Shown: positions 49,305-62,720 of the stretch, in pieces
Layout of the letters: the number at the start of each line of letters is the position of its first letter
Numbering within the stretch: position 1 is the first letter of the stretch
NCBI RefSeq assembly: GCF_016861565.1
Contig: NZ_BOLK01000004.1
Coordinates: forward strand, 124,001 to 188,000
Source of the DNA: Secundilactobacillus yichangensis
GTDB taxonomy: Bacteria > Bacillota > Bacilli > Lactobacillales > Lactobacillaceae
Direction: 5' to 3'
DNA length: 64,000 nucleotides
Translations under genes and position numbers: made by a program
Notes under the pieces: generated by a model
What the model was told of the DNA's origin: nothing
What the model saw: only the letters and a program-made list of their open reading frames with translations
The model's database searches: none

Positions 49305-50567
49305 GTGTTGAATTACCAAGAACAAGACCCAAAGTTATGGCAAGCTATTAGTCAGGAACAGGATCGTCAGCAGCATAATATTGAGCTGATTGCATCTGAG
49401 AATATTGTGTCTCCAGCAGTTCGTGCAGCCCAGGGTTCGGTGCTAACTAACAAGTACTCAGAAGGTTATCCTTCAAAACGGTACTACGGTGGTAACGAAT
49501 ACATTGACATCGTTGAAAACCTGGCTATCGAACGTGCTAAGCAACTGTTTCATGCTGAATACGCTAACGTTCAACCGCACTCAGGCTCTCAGGCAAATCA
49601 AGCAACTTACGCTGCTTTCTTAAAACCTGGCGATACGATTTTAGGGATGGGTTTAGACTCAGGAGGTCATTTGAGCCACGGTGCCAAGGTCAACTTTAGC
49701 GGTAAGCTGTACGAAGCATACAGTTATGGGTTGAACCCTGATACTGAGCTACTGGATTACGATATGATTCGTGATTTAGCCTTAAAAGTGAAGCCTAAGA
49801 TGATCGTTGCCGGTGCTTCTGCTTACAGCCGGGTGATTGACTGGCAGGCCTTCCGTGATATCGCTGATGAAGTTGGCGCTTACCTGATGGTGGATATGGC
49901 GCATATTGCTGGATTAGTGGCCGCTGGTTTACATCCTTCGCCAGTCGGTATTGCCGACGTGGTCACCACAACGACCCATAAGACGCTGCGTGGGCCTCGT
50001 GGTGGTTTGATCCTGTCACAGGAGAAGTATGCTAAACAAATCAACTCTGCGGTCTTTCCGGGCACTCAAGGCGGTCCTTTGGAACACGTGATTGCAGGTA
50101 AAGCAGTAACGTTCCTTGAAGATCTGCAGCCTGAGTTTAAGGATTATGCTGCTCAAATTATTAAAAATGCTCAAGCAATGGCTGAAGTGTTTAATGAAGC
50201 TGACAAGGTTCGGGTAGTTTCCGGCGGTACTGATAATCACTTGATGACGTTAGATGTTAGTGGTACTGACTTAAACGGTAAGCAAGTCCAAGAATTGCTG
50301 GATAGTGTCATGATTACAACGAATAAAGAGTCAATTCCTAACGAGAAACTCAGTCCGTTTAAGACCTCTGGTGTTCGTTTAGGGACTCCTGCCATCACGA
50401 CGAGAGGTTTCAAAGAAGACGATGCTAAGCAGGTGGCTGAACTGATCGTTACCGCAATTGATAACCACGATGATGAGGCGGTACTTGAACAGGTTCGTCA
50501 CGACGTTCGTGCGTTAACGGATGCCCATCCAATTGATAAATACGTGGCTCCGATTAAATTCGACTAA
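49305..50567 (+). CDS. glyA: Serine hydroxymethyltransferase
   Basis: A PLP enzyme transferring the serine hydroxymethyl group to tetrahydrofolate, giving glycine and one-carbon units. [15 protein letters not shown] is near residue 25, SGSQANQA near 95, and the PLP Lys in [14 protein letters not shown] near 225. 420 residues. GTG at 49305 follows AAGGAG by 7 nt; TTG at 49308 is possible. GGCATACTAAATGCC just upstream is a small stem beside the ribosome binding site. Confidence 0.97.
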   Translation: MLNYQEQDPKLWQAISQEQDRQQHNIELIASENIVSPAVRAAQGSVLTNKYSEGYPSKRYYGGNEYIDIVENLAIERAKQLFHAEYANVQPHSGSQANQATYAAFLKPGDTILGMGLDSGGHLSHGAKVNFSGKLYEAYSYGLNPDTELLDYDMIRDLALKVKPKMIVAGASAYSRVIDWQAFRDIADEVGAYLMVDMAHIAGLVAAGLHPSPVGIADVVTTTTHKTLRGPRGGLILSQEKYAKQINSAVFPGTQGGPLEHVIAGKAVTFLEDLQPEFKDYAAQIIKNAQAMAEVFNEADKVRVVSGGTDNHLMTLDVSGTDLNGKQVQELLDSVMITTNKESIPNEKLSPFKTSGVRLGTPAITTRGFKEDDAKQVAELIVTAIDNHDDEAVLEQVRHDVRALTDAHPIDKYVAPIKFD

Positions 50568-50590
50568 AACAGAATATGATTAAGTGTTAA

Positions 50591-50640
50591 GAGCAGTTCA
50601 ATTATTCGGCGTATGCTATCCGATAATCGAGCTGTTTTTT
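50591..50640 (+). terminator. glyA terminator
   Basis: GAGCAGTTCAATTATTCGG pairs with CCGATAATCGAGCTG (one bulge), followed by TTTTTT. Confidence 0.82.
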
Positions 50641-50799
50641 CATATGGAAACACCTTTAAAATAGGCGATCAGAGAAATTTTAGTCATTCTTATAGTTTAA
50701 AATGTGATGCAGATTTCTTTACACTCTTTTTACTTTTTTATCTTCACGGGTTCCTTTGCATGGTACAATTGAAAGAAATACCAAAGGAGTGTCAAAAAC

Positions 50800-51429
50800 A
50801 TGGGCAAGTTTCAGGTTATGGATCACCCATTGATCCAGCATAAACTGACAATTATTCGAGACAAGAATTGTGGGACGAAGGTCTTTCGTGAGGTCGTTGA
50901 CGAAATCACCATGTTGATGGCGTATGATGTTGCACGGGATATGCCGTTAAAAGATGTTGAAATTGAGACGCCAATTGCCAAAACTACCGTTAAGACGTTA
51001 GCCGGCAAAAAAGTCGCTATCGTGCCGATTCTGCGTGCCGGGATTGGAATGGTCGACGGTATTATGAAGTTGATCCCAGCGGCCAAAATTGGCCATATTG
51101 GGATGTATCGTGATGAAAAGACGTTGGAACCTCACGAATACTTCGTTAAGCTGCCTGCTGATATTGACCAGCGGCAAATCTTTGTTGTTGATCCGATGCT
51201 TGCAACTGGCGGTTCTGCTATCATGGCAATTGATGCCTTGAAGAAGCGGGGTGCCACTAACATTAAGTTTGTCTGCTTGGTTGCTGCTCCGGAAGGTGTC
51301 AAAGCCCTTCGTAAGAAGCACCCAGACGTTGATATTTATACGGCTGCCCTAGATGATCATCTGAATAAGGATGGGTACATTGTTCCTGGTTTAGGTGATG
51401 CTGGTGACCGGTTATTTGGAACGAAGTAA
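50800..51429 (+). CDS. upp: Uracil phosphoribosyltransferase
   Basis: Salvages uracil to UMP with PRPP. 209 residues: [15 protein letters not shown] near residue 72, the PRPP loop [12 protein letters not shown] near 130, and the late [17 protein letters not shown] that binds uracil. CAAAGGAGTG precedes the ATG at 50800. A TACAAT -10 element lies about 35 bp upstream. glyA-upp-atp is a common order in lactobacilli. Confidence 0.97.
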   Translation: MGKFQVMDHPLIQHKLTIIRDKNCGTKVFREVVDEITMLMAYDVARDMPLKDVEIETPIAKTTVKTLAGKKVAIVPILRAGIGMVDGIMKLIPAAKIGHIGMYRDEKTLEPHEYFVKLPADIDQRQIFVVDPMLATGGSAIMAIDALKKRGATNIKFVCLVAAPEGVKALRKKHPDVDIYTAALDDHLNKDGYIVPGLGDAGDRLFGTK

Positions 51430-51450
51430 ATTCGCATAAATATGATAACA

Positions 51451-51509
51451 GTCAATTAATATGAATCTGTCTCGTAAGCGTTAGACCGGTCGATTAATTG
51501 GCTTTTTTT
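51451..51509 (+). terminator. upp terminator
   Basis: GTCAATTAAT pairs with ATTAATTGGC around a wide loop, then TTTTTTT. Confidence 0.72.
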
Positions 51510-51533
51510 ATCCGTATATTTTTCCGAATAGCT

Positions 51534-51562
51534 TTGTATTTTCATATGAACGGTGGTATTAT
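51534..51562 (+). promoter_or_regulatory. ATP synthase operon promoter
   Basis: TTGTAT (51534-51539), 17 bp, TATTAT (51557-51562) with a TGG extension. It leaves an untranslated leader of about 125 nt. Confidence 0.6.
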
Positions 51563-51694
51563 TTTGTTTGTATTTGTAATGAAGATTTTTCATTAAAATA
51601 CTACGTTCGAAGATTTGAAATTTGACTTGTTGATTAATGAACGAGGTTCTTCAGAACTTCCAACGTTAACTAGTTTGAAAAGAGGTGATACTCT

Positions 51695-52414
51695 GTGGGA
51701 GATCCATCTTCAGTTGCAACCTTTCAATTCGGGGGACTTACGTTTAATGCCGCAAACATCTTTTCGGGGTTAATTGCGTTTGTACTCGTTTTTTTGTTTG
51801 TATTTGCGCTTTCTCGGCACATCACAATGAAGCCAGGTAAGGGACAAAACGTCCTGGAATGGTTAATTGATTTTACAAACGGAATTTTGAAGGGTTCTAT
51901 CCCTGGAAATGAAACGGGCGCTTTCGGCCTTTATGGGTTCACCTTGTTCCTATTCCTGTTCATTTCTAACCAGCTTGGTTTGTTCTTGCAAATTGCTGTT
52001 GGTGGGAAGGACTTTGTTAGAAGTCCAACTTCTGATCCAATCGTTACCATGACATTCTCGTTAGCAACCTTAATGATTGCTCAGTTTGCCGGTGTAATGA
52101 AGTTTGGTTGGAAGAAACACTTCTCAGGTTACTTGCAACCGTTCGTTTTTTGGTTACCAATTAGTATCTTTGAGGAATTCACGAACTTCTTGACGTTAGG
52201 TCTACGTATTTTCGGTGTGATTTTCTCTGGTGAAATGTTGCTGAAGATTATCGGTAACCTTGCCTTCTCGCATGGGATTGCGACGATGATCGTGGCAGTT
52301 CCACTGGAATTGGTATGGCAAGGGTTCTCTGCATTCCTTGGTGCCATTCAAGCGTACGTGTTTGTAACACTTTCAGCCGTTTATATCGATAAGAAGCTTG
52401 AAATTGAAGAGTAA
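51695..52414 (+). CDS. atpB: F-type ATP synthase subunit a
   Basis: The membrane stator subunit forming the proton half-channels. 239 residues, five to six helices. The essential Arg is in FLTLGLRIFGVIFSGEM near residue 172. It starts at GTG 51695 with AAGAGGTGAT upstream. First gene of the operon; no atpI precedes it. Confidence 0.96.
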   Translation: MGDPSSVATFQFGGLTFNAANIFSGLIAFVLVFLFVFALSRHITMKPGKGQNVLEWLIDFTNGILKGSIPGNETGAFGLYGFTLFLFLFISNQLGLFLQIAVGGKDFVRSPTSDPIVTMTFSLATLMIAQFAGVMKFGWKKHFSGYLQPFVFWLPISIFEEFTNFLTLGLRIFGVIFSGEMLLKIIGNLAFSHGIATMIVAVPLELVWQGFSAFLGAIQAYVFVTLSAVYIDKKLEIEE

Positions 52415-52449
52415 TTTGTCTTCAAATGAAGCTTGAAGTTGAGGAGTAA

Positions 52450-52719
<270 letters not shown>

Positions 52720-52769
52720 TGTTTTGCAACACGTTAAATTTAATTTTTAACAGAAGGAGGTGTCAATAG

Positions 52770-53273
52770 ATGTTTTCACATTTAGCCGTAGCTAGTAGTC
52801 TTGCAATTGGAGATATGCTCTTCTATGCGATTTGTTTCATCATATTGATGTGGTTGATCAAGCTGGTTGCTTGGAAGCCAATCAATCAAATGATGCAAGA
52901 TCGTGCTGACAAGATCTCTAATGATATCGATTCAGCAGAAAAGTCGCGTGACGATGCAGCAAAGCTTGCAAAACAACGTCAAGATGCGCTAGCTAATTCT
53001 CGTCAAGAAGCTACAGGAATTGTTGATTCTGCTAAGAAGCAAGGTCAACAACAACGCGATGGTATTTTAGCTCAAGCCCAAACCGATGCTCAGGCATTGA
53101 AGGACAACGCTAAGAAGGACATCGAGCAAGAGCGTCAAGATGCATTGTCTAGCGTACGTAACGATGTGGCTGACCTATCTATTGAGATTGCTTCCAAGAT
53201 CATTCAAAAAGAATTAAACGCTGATGATCAAAAGGCATTGATTGATTCTTATATCGAAGGGTTGGGGAAGTAA
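52770..53273 (+). CDS. atpF: F-type ATP synthase subunit b
   Basis: The peripheral stalk subunit of 167 residues: one N-terminal helix ([20 protein letters not shown]), then a long charged coiled coil ([18 protein letters not shown] and so on) that reaches to subunit delta. GAAGGAGGTGTC precedes the ATG. Its stop is 1 nt before the atpH start. Confidence 0.95.
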   Translation: MFSHLAVASSLAIGDMLFYAICFIILMWLIKLVAWKPINQMMQDRADKISNDIDSAEKSRDDAAKLAKQRQDALANSRQEATGIVDSAKKQGQQQRDGILAQAQTDAQALKDNAKKDIEQERQDALSSVRNDVADLSIEIASKIIQKELNADDQKALIDSYIEGLGK

Positions 53274-53274
53274 C

Positions 53275-53817
53275 ATGAGTCTTGATAAGGTAACGGTAGC
53301 CAAGCGCTACTCAAAAGCGCTGTTTGAACTGCTTGCGAGCAACGACCAACTGGACGCTGCTTACGGGGACCTCAAACAGCTTCGTAAAGTCTTTCTGGAC
53401 AACCCGCAATTGGGCAGTGCATTAACCGATAGTAGTTTAGCGCTAGCTAAGCGGGAAGCCTTAGTCAAGCCGTTATTAGATAGTACTGAAGGTACGATCC
53501 ATAATTTGGTTCAAATGGTTTATGATTACGATCGGATGGATGCAATGGTAGAAATCATTGATCAGTTCGAACAACTGTATGATGAACATAACCAAACGGT
53601 TTATGCCGATGTCACTACTGCGGTCGCCCTTGATGATGCACAGCTTGATGCTATTAAATCAGGTTATGCTAAGCGGGTCGGCGCCAAACAAGTCATTTTA
53701 ACAAGTAAAGTTGATACGTCTATTATTGGCGGCGTGATTATTCGGTCTGCTGGAACGATCCTTGATGGTTCCATTAAGACGAAAATTCACCGTTTGCGTC
53801 AAACATTATTAGTATAA
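53275..53817 (+). CDS. atpH: F-type ATP synthase subunit delta
   Basis: Joins the peripheral stalk to the top of F1. 180 residues: it begins [19 protein letters not shown] and ends with [20 protein letters not shown], the family's C-terminal signature. The ATG at 53275 starts 1 nt after atpF. Confidence 0.95.
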   Translation: MSLDKVTVAKRYSKALFELLASNDQLDAAYGDLKQLRKVFLDNPQLGSALTDSSLALAKREALVKPLLDSTEGTIHNLVQMVYDYDRMDAMVEIIDQFEQLYDEHNQTVYADVTTAVALDDAQLDAIKSGYAKRVGAKQVILTSKVDTSIIGGVIIRSAGTILDGSIKTKIHRLRQTLLV

Positions 53818-53830
53818 GAGATCTTTATAA

Positions 53831-55381
<1,551 letters not shown>

Positions 55382-55406
55382 ACTTGAGGAAGGATAGTGA
55401 GAGCTG

Positions 55407-56300
55407 ATGGCTGAATCAATGAGCGCTGTTCAACACCGCATTGCTTCAACAAAGAGTACACGCCAGATCACTTCAGCGATGCAGATGATTTCAACTGCTA
55501 AGTTGAATCAGATTCAAAAAGCAGCCGTAGGTTACCAAGACTACGTTAGCAAAGTCAAAGCTGTTGTGATGCATCTGGCAAAATCTCATCTATTGGATGG
55601 TTCCTCGAGTGATTCGCAATCCAAGCAGTCAAGTAAGACAGCATATTTAGTCATTACTTCTGATAGGGGTATGGTTGGCAGTTATAACAGTAACGTCCTT
55701 CGTGAGACCAATGAATTCATTACGAGCCACAGTGGCGATAATGAACATATGATTCTTGCAGTTGGCGGTACTGGTGCTGATTTCTATAAAAAGCGCGGTG
55801 AAAACGTGGCCTACGAATATCGTGGTGTCAGTGATGTGCCGACTTTTAACGAAGTTAGAGAAATTGTCAAAACGATTACCTCAATGTATGATAGTGGCGT
55901 TTTCAGTGAACTCTATGTTTGCTACAGCCATTTCGTTAACCGAATCAGTTCTCGGTTCCGTGGCGAAAAGATGTTGCCAGTTGACAGTGAAACACTAAGT
56001 GGCGATGCGGCTGAGGAAACTCAAGCACAACCGCTGACAGCAACTTACGATATGGAACCTTCTGAAAAGGAAGTATTGAAAGTTGTTCTACCACAGTATT
56101 CAGAAAGCCTCATTTTTGGAGCAATCTTGGATGCTAAGACGTCTGAACACGCATCAAGTTCTAATGCTATGAAGTCGGCTTCAGATAATGCTGACGACCT
56201 CATTGCTGACCTTGAATTGCAATATAATCGTGCTCGCCAAGCAGCAATTACGACTGAAATTACTGAAATTACTGGTGGGCAAGAGGCATTGAATAATTAA
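55407..56300 (+). CDS. atpG: F-type ATP synthase subunit gamma
   Basis: The central rotor shaft. 297 residues with long terminal helices: [20 protein letters not shown] at the start and [20 protein letters not shown] at the end. A Ser-rich insertion ([13 protein letters not shown], about residues 68-80) is typical of lactobacilli. Confidence 0.96.
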   Translation: MAESMSAVQHRIASTKSTRQITSAMQMISTAKLNQIQKAAVGYQDYVSKVKAVVMHLAKSHLLDGSSSDSQSKQSSKTAYLVITSDRGMVGSYNSNVLRETNEFITSHSGDNEHMILAVGGTGADFYKKRGENVAYEYRGVSDVPTFNEVREIVKTITSMYDSGVFSELYVCYSHFVNRISSRFRGEKMLPVDSETLSGDAAEETQAQPLTATYDMEPSEKEVLKVVLPQYSESLIFGAILDAKTSEHASSSNAMKSASDNADDLIADLELQYNRARQAAITTEITEITGGQEALNN

Positions 56301-56316
56301 TGACGGGAGGAATTAA

Positions 56317-57735
<1,419 letters not shown>

Positions 57736-57748
57736 GGAGGGGTTCTAA

Positions 57749-58177
57749 TTGGCTGATGATCAATCAGTTTTAACCGTTAGTATCGTAACCCCCGATGGTA
57801 ACGTCTATGATAACGAGCAAGTTAAGATGCTAGTCGTAAAGACGCAGCTTGGTGAACTCGGTATTATGGCCAACCACGTTCCTGTGATTGCTTCGTTAGC
57901 ATTTGATGAAGCACGTATCCAATCAGCCAACGGTGATCAGAAAGATAAAATTGCCGTAAATGGCGGTTTCATCGAATTCTCTGACAATGTTGCAACCATT
58001 GTCGCTGACTCTGCGGAAAAACAAGATGAAATCGATGTTGAACGTGCTCAAAACGCTAAGAAACGGGCTGAAGCTCGGATCAAAAAAGCGCAAGATGCAC
58101 ACGATAAAGATGAACTTGCACGTGCAGAAGTTGCACTTCGGCGGGCGATCAATCGAATTAACGTTGCTGGCAAGTAA
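57749..58177 (+). CDS. atpC: F-type ATP synthase subunit epsilon
   Basis: 142 residues: an N-terminal beta sandwich (GELGIMANHVPVIASL) and two C-terminal helices (ERAQNAKKRAEARIKKAQ) that can inhibit the enzyme. TTG start at 57749 with AAGGAGGGG upstream. Last gene of the operon. Confidence 0.95.
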   Translation: MADDQSVLTVSIVTPDGNVYDNEQVKMLVVKTQLGELGIMANHVPVIASLAFDEARIQSANGDQKDKIAVNGGFIEFSDNVATIVADSAEKQDEIDVERAQNAKKRAEARIKKAQDAHDKDELARAEVALRRAINRINVAGK

Positions 58178-58190
58178 AATTGCAAGCGAG

Positions 58191-58224
58191 GACGCTATGC
58201 CATTTATGGCTAGCGTCTTTTTTT
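58191..58224 (+). terminator. ATP synthase operon terminator
   Basis: GACGCTATGCCAT pairs with ATGGCTAGCGTC, followed by TTTTTTT. Confidence 0.9.
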
Positions 58225-58245
58225 GCTCCAAATTGAAAGCTGCAT

Positions 58246-58293
58246 AAAAAGGAAGCTGATTGTCGGGTATTTAACAATCAACTTCCCCTTTTT
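58246..58293. terminator. Second, bidirectional hairpin after atpC
   Basis: AAAAAGGAAGCTGATTGT pairs with AACAATCAACTTCCCCTTTTT. Probably also serves the lplA operon arriving on the other strand. The stretch to 58447 is AT-rich with no other feature seen. Confidence 0.78.
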
Positions 58294-58447
58294 ATAAACT
58301 AATTGTTTAATTAAGTATTATCTAATGATTTGTATTTAGGGTTTAAGAATAATTTGAGTCAGTAATTTTTAAAATGAGTTACCTGACAGCAACTTTTGAT
58401 GGTTAACCTCAAATCTTGCTTTTTCAGTAAAATATTCCACAATCATA

Positions 58448-59431
58448 TTAAAATAATAACTCAGTCAACTGTTCCGGTTGAAGACCCTTGATGGGGGTTT
58501 GCCGTAGCTGATGTTCAATCACTGGTGTGACCGCTTGGGGCTGATAGGTCTTGCCAATCAGAGCCTGTTCGAAGCGCTGAAGGTTGATATTACTAAAGAA
58601 ATCACCGGAAATCTTGATTGCTGAAAAACGCTGATGGTGATCTAAACTGAATGCAACGGCAATTACGCCAATGCCCTTTAAGTAGCGCTTATGGACGTGG
58701 TCAAAATCGCGGTGATCACTGTGCCATACCGCAGCCTCGCTAAAGTGCTCGGCGGCGATTACCCGTAAGCGGCTTTCTTCAGCAGAAGTTAAATAATCTG
58801 TTTTGGCGTTGGTGATCTCGATCAGCGCGTGTTCAAGTTGCTGTTTAAACTCCGCTGCGGTCCAGTTAGGTTGCTGTTCAATCAGGTTCACCGTTCGCTG
58901 GTGGACAGAGCTGATATGCTTTGCTTTCAGTTTTACCGGATCGACCTTTAGCACATGTGCCATCCAGTTCAGGTTTGAATTAAACAGCAGGCTGCCGTGA
59001 TGCAGACGGAAGCCGTCAGTCATGTATTGGGCGCTACCAGAAACTTTGCGGCCGTCAACCACTAAGTCGTTACGGCTGTCATTTTGGGTTTTGATGCCGA
59101 TTCGGTTCAGTGCTTGACTGACTAGACTCAAACCCGAAGTGAAATCAATGGTAGTGTCTTGAGTAGGCGTGATCAGAGTGAACTGACAGCCGCCTTGATC
59201 GTTATAAATGGTACCGCCACCCGACAATCGTCTGACTGCGGCAATGTGGTTAGCTTCTATAAAGGGGCGATTAAGCTCATTTTCAGCGGTTTGATACTTA
59301 CCTAACATGACGGTCGGTGTTGTAGACCATAACAGTAAAACCGGTTCAGAGGGGCGCTTTTCAGTCATTAAATAGTATTCTAAAGCAAAGTTGTGTCGCA
59401 CATCTAGGCTGTCGACAGGTAAGTAAATCAT
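58448..59431 (-). CDS. lplA: Lipoate--protein ligase
   Basis: Attaches lipoate (or octanoate) to lipoyl domains through an acyl-AMP. 327 residues. AVRRLSGGGTIYNDQGG is the lipoate-binding loop near residue 67, and RNDLVVDGRKVSGSAQY carries the catalytic Lys near 130. A C-terminal accessory domain (about 240-327) is present. The ATG overlaps the lipA stop (ATGA), so it is third in the lipoyl domain-lipA-lplA operon. Confidence 0.93.
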   Translation of the reverse strand: MIYLPVDSLDVRHNFALEYYLMTEKRPSEPVLLLWSTTPTVMLGKYQTAENELNRPFIEANHIAAVRRLSGGGTIYNDQGGCQFTLITPTQDTTIDFTSGLSLVSQALNRIGIKTQNDSRNDLVVDGRKVSGSAQYMTDGFRLHHGSLLFNSNLNWMAHVLKVDPVKLKAKHISSVHQRTVNLIEQQPNWTAAEFKQQLEHALIEITNAKTDYLTSAEESRLRVIAAEHFSEAAVWHSDHRDFDHVHKRYLKGIGVIAVAFSLDHHQRFSAIKISGDFFSNINLQRFEQALIGKTYQPQAVTPVIEHQLRQTPIKGLQPEQLTELLF

Positions 59432-60324
59432 TTGTTTTCCACCGCTTCCAGCTCCTCCTTAGCTTTGTAGGAACTGCGGACAAGTGGTGAGCTGGCAACG
59501 AATTTGAAGCCGCGCTTCATTGCTTGTTTATAGTATTCCTGATAACGCTTCATCGGTACCCATTCACGCAGGGTGTAGTTTTTGGGGCCTGGTTGGACAT
59601 ATTGACCAATTGTTAAGAAGTCAACGTCGATTGCCCGCAAGTCGTCCATTAACTGGTAAACTTCTTCGTCCTTTTCGCCAAGGCCAAGCATGATCCCCGT
59701 CTTGACGTACATGGTTTTAGGCGCGTGTTCCTTGACGTACTTTAAAACGTGAAGGGAGGTCTCGTAAGTTGCACGGTTGCGAACTTTAGGCGTGATGCGG
59801 CGAACAGTTTCCATGTTGTGGTTAAAGACATCTGGGCCGGCCGCAATCACTTTATCCAAGCAGTCTTCGCGGCCTTGAAAATCAGGTGTCAGGACTTCAA
59901 TGGAAGTCTTGGGATTGAGTTCCCTAATGGCGTTAATAGTTCTGACGAATTGGTCAGCACCTAAGTCTGGTAAGTCATCCCGGTCAACGCTGGTGACCAC
60001 CACGTGGGTCAGACCAAGTTTTTTAGTCGCTTGGGCAACTCGTAGTGGTTCTAGCAGGTCGACATCTTTGGGATGCCCATGTGGAATGTCGCAAAAGCGG
60101 CAGGCACGGGTGCAGTTGGGCCCTAGGATAATGAACGAAGCTGATCCGCTGCCGAAACATTCGCCCAAGTTTGGGCAGTTAGCTTCCGCGCAAACCGTGT
60201 TTAGGTTCATTCCAGAAAGCAAGCTAGTCATCTTATCGACTTTTTTTTGATCGTACGTTACTTTTAACCAGCTTGGCTTTGCCGGTGCTTTAGTTGGTGC
60301 AGATGTTTGTTGTTTTGCTGTCAT
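59428..60324 (-). CDS. lipA: Lipoyl synthase
   Basis: A radical-SAM enzyme that inserts two sulfurs into an octanoyl chain on a carrier domain. 298 residues. The auxiliary cluster cysteines are in VCAEANCPNLGECF, the radical-SAM cluster in CTRACRFCDIPHG, and the terminal RSSY motif in LVRSSYKAKEEL; all are intact. Many lactic acid bacteria are reported as lipoate auxotrophs without LipA, so its presence is notable. GGAGGAATTC precedes the ATG. Confidence 0.96.
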   Translation of the reverse strand: MTAKQQTSAPTKAPAKPSWLKVTYDQKKVDKMTSLLSGMNLNTVCAEANCPNLGECFGSGSASFIILGPNCTRACRFCDIPHGHPKDVDLLEPLRVAQATKKLGLTHVVVTSVDRDDLPDLGADQFVRTINAIRELNPKTSIEVLTPDFQGREDCLDKVIAAGPDVFNHNMETVRRITPKVRNRATYETSLHVLKYVKEHAPKTMYVKTGIMLGLGEKDEEVYQLMDDLRAIDVDFLTIGQYVQPGPKNYTLREWVPMKRYQEYYKQAMKRGFKFVASSPLVRSSYKAKEELEAVENK

Positions 60325-60336
60325 TTTGAATTCCTC

Positions 60337-60576
60337 CTAAGCGACTTCGATAGTTGCAACTAGGTCGCCAACTTTTGTGGTTTCACCAGCAGCTACCTCT
60401 TGTGCTTTTAAGATGCCATCTTCTTGGCTTTCAACTTGGCTGATGGCCTTTTCAGTTTCAACTTCAAACAAGACGTCGCCAGTCTTCACTGAATCGCCAG
60501 GCTGCTTGTCCCATTTACCGAAAAAGTACTCATCAGATTTGGGACTCAGCTTTGGCATATGAACTTCTTTAATCAA
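60337..60576 (-). CDS. Free-standing lipoyl-domain carrier protein
   Basis: 79 residues consisting of a single biotinyl/lipoyl domain. It begins IKEVHMPKLSPKSDEYFFGK, has the DVLFEVETEKAISQVES hairpin with the lipoyl-lysine in T-E-K-A, and ends EVAAGETTKVGDLVATIEVA. There is no subunit-binding or acyltransferase domain as in an E2, and the start is like E2 rather than GcvH. The TTG at 60576 follows GGAG by 9 nt; an ATG at 60585 abuts the site. First in the operon with lipA and lplA. Confidence 0.85.
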   Translation of the reverse strand: MIKEVHMPKLSPKSDEYFFGKWDKQPGDSVKTGDVLFEVETEKAISQVESQEDGILKAQEVAAGETTKVGDLVATIEVA

Positions 60577-60653
60577 AATAATCATCTCCGTGAATGAAAT
60601 GTTCAACTTAACGACTAAAGATTACCATCAAACGATAAGATTGTGAAATGGCG

Positions 60654-60682
60654 TAAATATTCTTTGTGGATAGCGCTTTCAA
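60654..60682 (-). promoter_or_regulatory. Promoter and cre box of the lipoyl operon
   Basis: On the minus strand, TTGAAA (60682-60677), 17 bp, TATTTA (60659-60654). TGAAAGCGCTATCC (60681-60668) fits the cre consensus at 13 of 14 positions and covers the -35, implying CcpA repression. Confidence 0.62.
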
Positions 60683-60683
60683 A

Positions 60684-61003
60684 CGTTGGCATAGAAGTAA
60701 AGTTGTTGAATAAATGGCACTTCACAAGGAATATGTCTGATAGTCTATTAGTATATTAAAAAGTCAATTTTAATGAATAATTAATAATTCCAAAAATAGA
60801 TTAACCTAGTTAAACTAAGTGTGAAGCAGTGATCGACTAACTTTGTGGTGAAAAAGGGATTTTTATTCGATGCAAATTTAGTCGTTTATAATGATAACTA
60901 TAAAATTTATGTTACACATAAGGACTAAGATCGCGTAAAAAGTTTGCTTTGTAAAACGTAATATTACAAATGCAATAGAATTGGGGACAGAAGGCATGAA
61001 ATA
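60684..61003. other. AT-rich intergenic stretch
   Basis: Divergent region between the lipoyl operon and the DUF1146-murA genes. It contains an isolated TATAAT-like sequence near 60887 and a short palindrome CCTAGTTAAACTAAG near 60805, but no reading frame with a ribosome binding site and no recognisable RNA fold. Confidence 0.55.
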
Positions 61004-61012
61004 TGCTATATT
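61004..61012 (+). promoter_or_regulatory. Extended -10 of the DUF1146-murA operon
   Basis: TGCTATATT, an extended -10 about 30 bp before the start codon. Confidence 0.5.
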
Positions 61013-61042
61013 TTAGGGGTAATGCAGAAAGGAAAGTGAACC

Positions 61043-61273
61043 ATGCAAACTATCGGTGCTCAGGCTTTGATGACATTAATTAGTCATTTTGTCTTTATTT
61101 TTGTGGCTTTTTGGAGTATTCAAAAACTACACATTGAGAACGTCATGCGGCTTTATCCGAGCCAAGCACGGGTACTGATCGTTTTACTGTCGGTAACAGT
61201 AGGCTATACCTGCAGCGAATTTTTCTTGAACTTTATAGATAATGTTAGAAATTTAATTTTTCTCGTTAAATAA
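61043..61273 (+). CDS. DUF1146 membrane protein (YwzB family)
   Basis: 76 residues with two hydrophobic helices ([18 protein letters not shown] and [19 protein letters not shown]) and the family's conserved pattern. Function unknown. It is found before murA in many lactobacilli and bacilli, which is the case here. GAAAGGAAAGTG precedes the ATG. Confidence 0.85.
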   Translation: MQTIGAQALMTLISHFVFIFVAFWSIQKLHIENVMRLYPSQARVLIVLLSVTVGYTCSEFFLNFIDNVRNLIFLVK

Positions 61274-61296
61274 TGCAGCTTGTGGAGGGAATTTTT

Positions 61297-62601
61297 TTGG
61301 AAAAGATTATTGTACATGGCGGCCGCGAACTATCTGGGACTGTTCACATTGAAGGCGCAAAGAATGCTGTGTTGCCGATTTTAGCAGCATCGATCTTGGC
61401 TGAACATGATGATATGGTCCTCACAAACGTTCCGATTCTATCCGACGTCTATACCATGAATAAGGTATTAAAGTTTTTGAACTTGGACGTGGATTTTGAT
61501 GAAGAAACAAATACGATTCGTTTAAATGCTGCTAAAAAATTGTCAACTCAAGCACCCTTTGAGTATGTTTCTAAAATGCGTGCTTCAATCGTAGTGATGG
61601 GGCCGCTATTGGCGCGCTACGGTCATGCAAAAGTTGCGATGCCTGGTGGCTGTGCTATTGGAACGCGGCCAGTTGACTTGCATCTGAAGGGCTTTGAAGC
61701 GCTAGGGGCCACTATTGATCAGCATGATGGCTACATTGAAGCCACTGCTGAGCGGCTGGTTGGCGCGAACATTTACCTTGATTTCCCAAGTGTCGGTGCA
61801 ACCCAAAACATTATGATGGCTGCTACGTTAGCTGAGGGAACGACAACGATTGAAAATGTTGCTCGCGAACCAGAAATTGTGGATTTGGCCAATGTTTTGA
61901 ATAAAATGGGTGCTAAAGTCCGTGGTGCCGGCACCGAAACGATTCGGGTAGAAGGCGTTACCAGCATGCACGGAACTGAACACTACGTTGTACAGGACCG
62001 AATCGAAGCGGGGACCTTTATGGTAGCAGCCGCCTTAACTCATGGTAATGTGTTAGTTAAGAATGCGATTGCTGAGCATAATAAGCCGTTGATTTCTAAA
62101 CTTGAAGAGATGGGTGTCACGGTTTTGATTGAAGATGATGGCGTTCGCGTCATTGGCCCCGAAACCTTGAAGCCAACTAACGTTAAAACCTTACCGCACC
62201 CCGGCTTTCCAACGGATATGCAGCCCCAGATGACCGTCCTTCATCTCTGTGCTGATGGTACGAGTACGTTAACCGAAACGGTTTTTGAAAATCGGTTCAT
62301 GCACTTGGAAGAACTTCGACGGATGAACGCCAAGTTTAAAGTCGAAGGCCGGACGGTTGCCCTGTACGGACCAACCCAGTTTAACGGCGCGGAAGTAGCG
62401 GCTTCTGATTTACGGGCCGCAGCTGCATTGGTACTTGCCGGCTTAGTTGCTAACGGTTATACACAGGTGACTAATTTGAAGTATCTTGATCGTGGTTACT
62501 ATAATTTCCACTTAAAGCTAAGAGCGTTAGGTGCAGAAATTGAACGGGTTAGTGTACCGGAACAAGAAGAAGTTATTCTAAAGACTAAAACGAATGATTA
62601 A
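61297..62601 (+). CDS. murA: UDP-N-acetylglucosamine 1-carboxyvinyltransferase
   Basis: First committed peptidoglycan step: adds enolpyruvate to UDP-GlcNAc. 434 residues: Lys22 in [12 protein letters not shown], and the catalytic Cys119 in [15 protein letters not shown], the residue modified by fosfomycin. FPTDMQPQ, and [11 protein letters not shown] near the end, are family hallmarks. TTG at 61297 follows GGAGGG by 8 nt; the in-frame ATG at 61273 overlaps the stop of the previous gene and lies upstream of that site. Confidence 0.96.
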   Translation: MEKIIVHGGRELSGTVHIEGAKNAVLPILAASILAEHDDMVLTNVPILSDVYTMNKVLKFLNLDVDFDEETNTIRLNAAKKLSTQAPFEYVSKMRASIVVMGPLLARYGHAKVAMPGGCAIGTRPVDLHLKGFEALGATIDQHDGYIEATAERLVGANIYLDFPSVGATQNIMMAATLAEGTTTIENVAREPEIVDLANVLNKMGAKVRGAGTETIRVEGVTSMHGTEHYVVQDRIEAGTFMVAAALTHGNVLVKNAIAEHNKPLISKLEEMGVTVLIEDDGVRVIGPETLKPTNVKTLPHPGFPTDMQPQMTVLHLCADGTSTLTETVFENRFMHLEELRRMNAKFKVEGRTVALYGPTQFNGAEVAASDLRAAAALVLAGLVANGYTQVTNLKYLDRGYYNFHLKLRALGAEIERVSVPEQEEVILKTKTND

Positions 62602-62613
62602 TTCAACGCGGAG

Positions 62614-62647
62614 AGTTCGGAACGGCGAGTCTGTTCCGAACTTTTTT
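62614..62647 (+). terminator. murA terminator
   Basis: Perfect arms AGTTCGGAAC / GTTCCGAACT, loop GGCGAGTCT, then TTTTTT. Confidence 0.9.
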
Positions 62648-62720
62648 CGCTTACCCCATCTTAGTATGGATATGCTATAATTAACGGTTGAGATAATAAG
62701 TTCAGGAGGAATTCGATAGG

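Noticed and set aside
61273-61296. Upstream ATG for murA at 61273
   Set aside because: It overlaps the stop of the preceding gene and lies before the GGAGGG site that serves the TTG at 61297.
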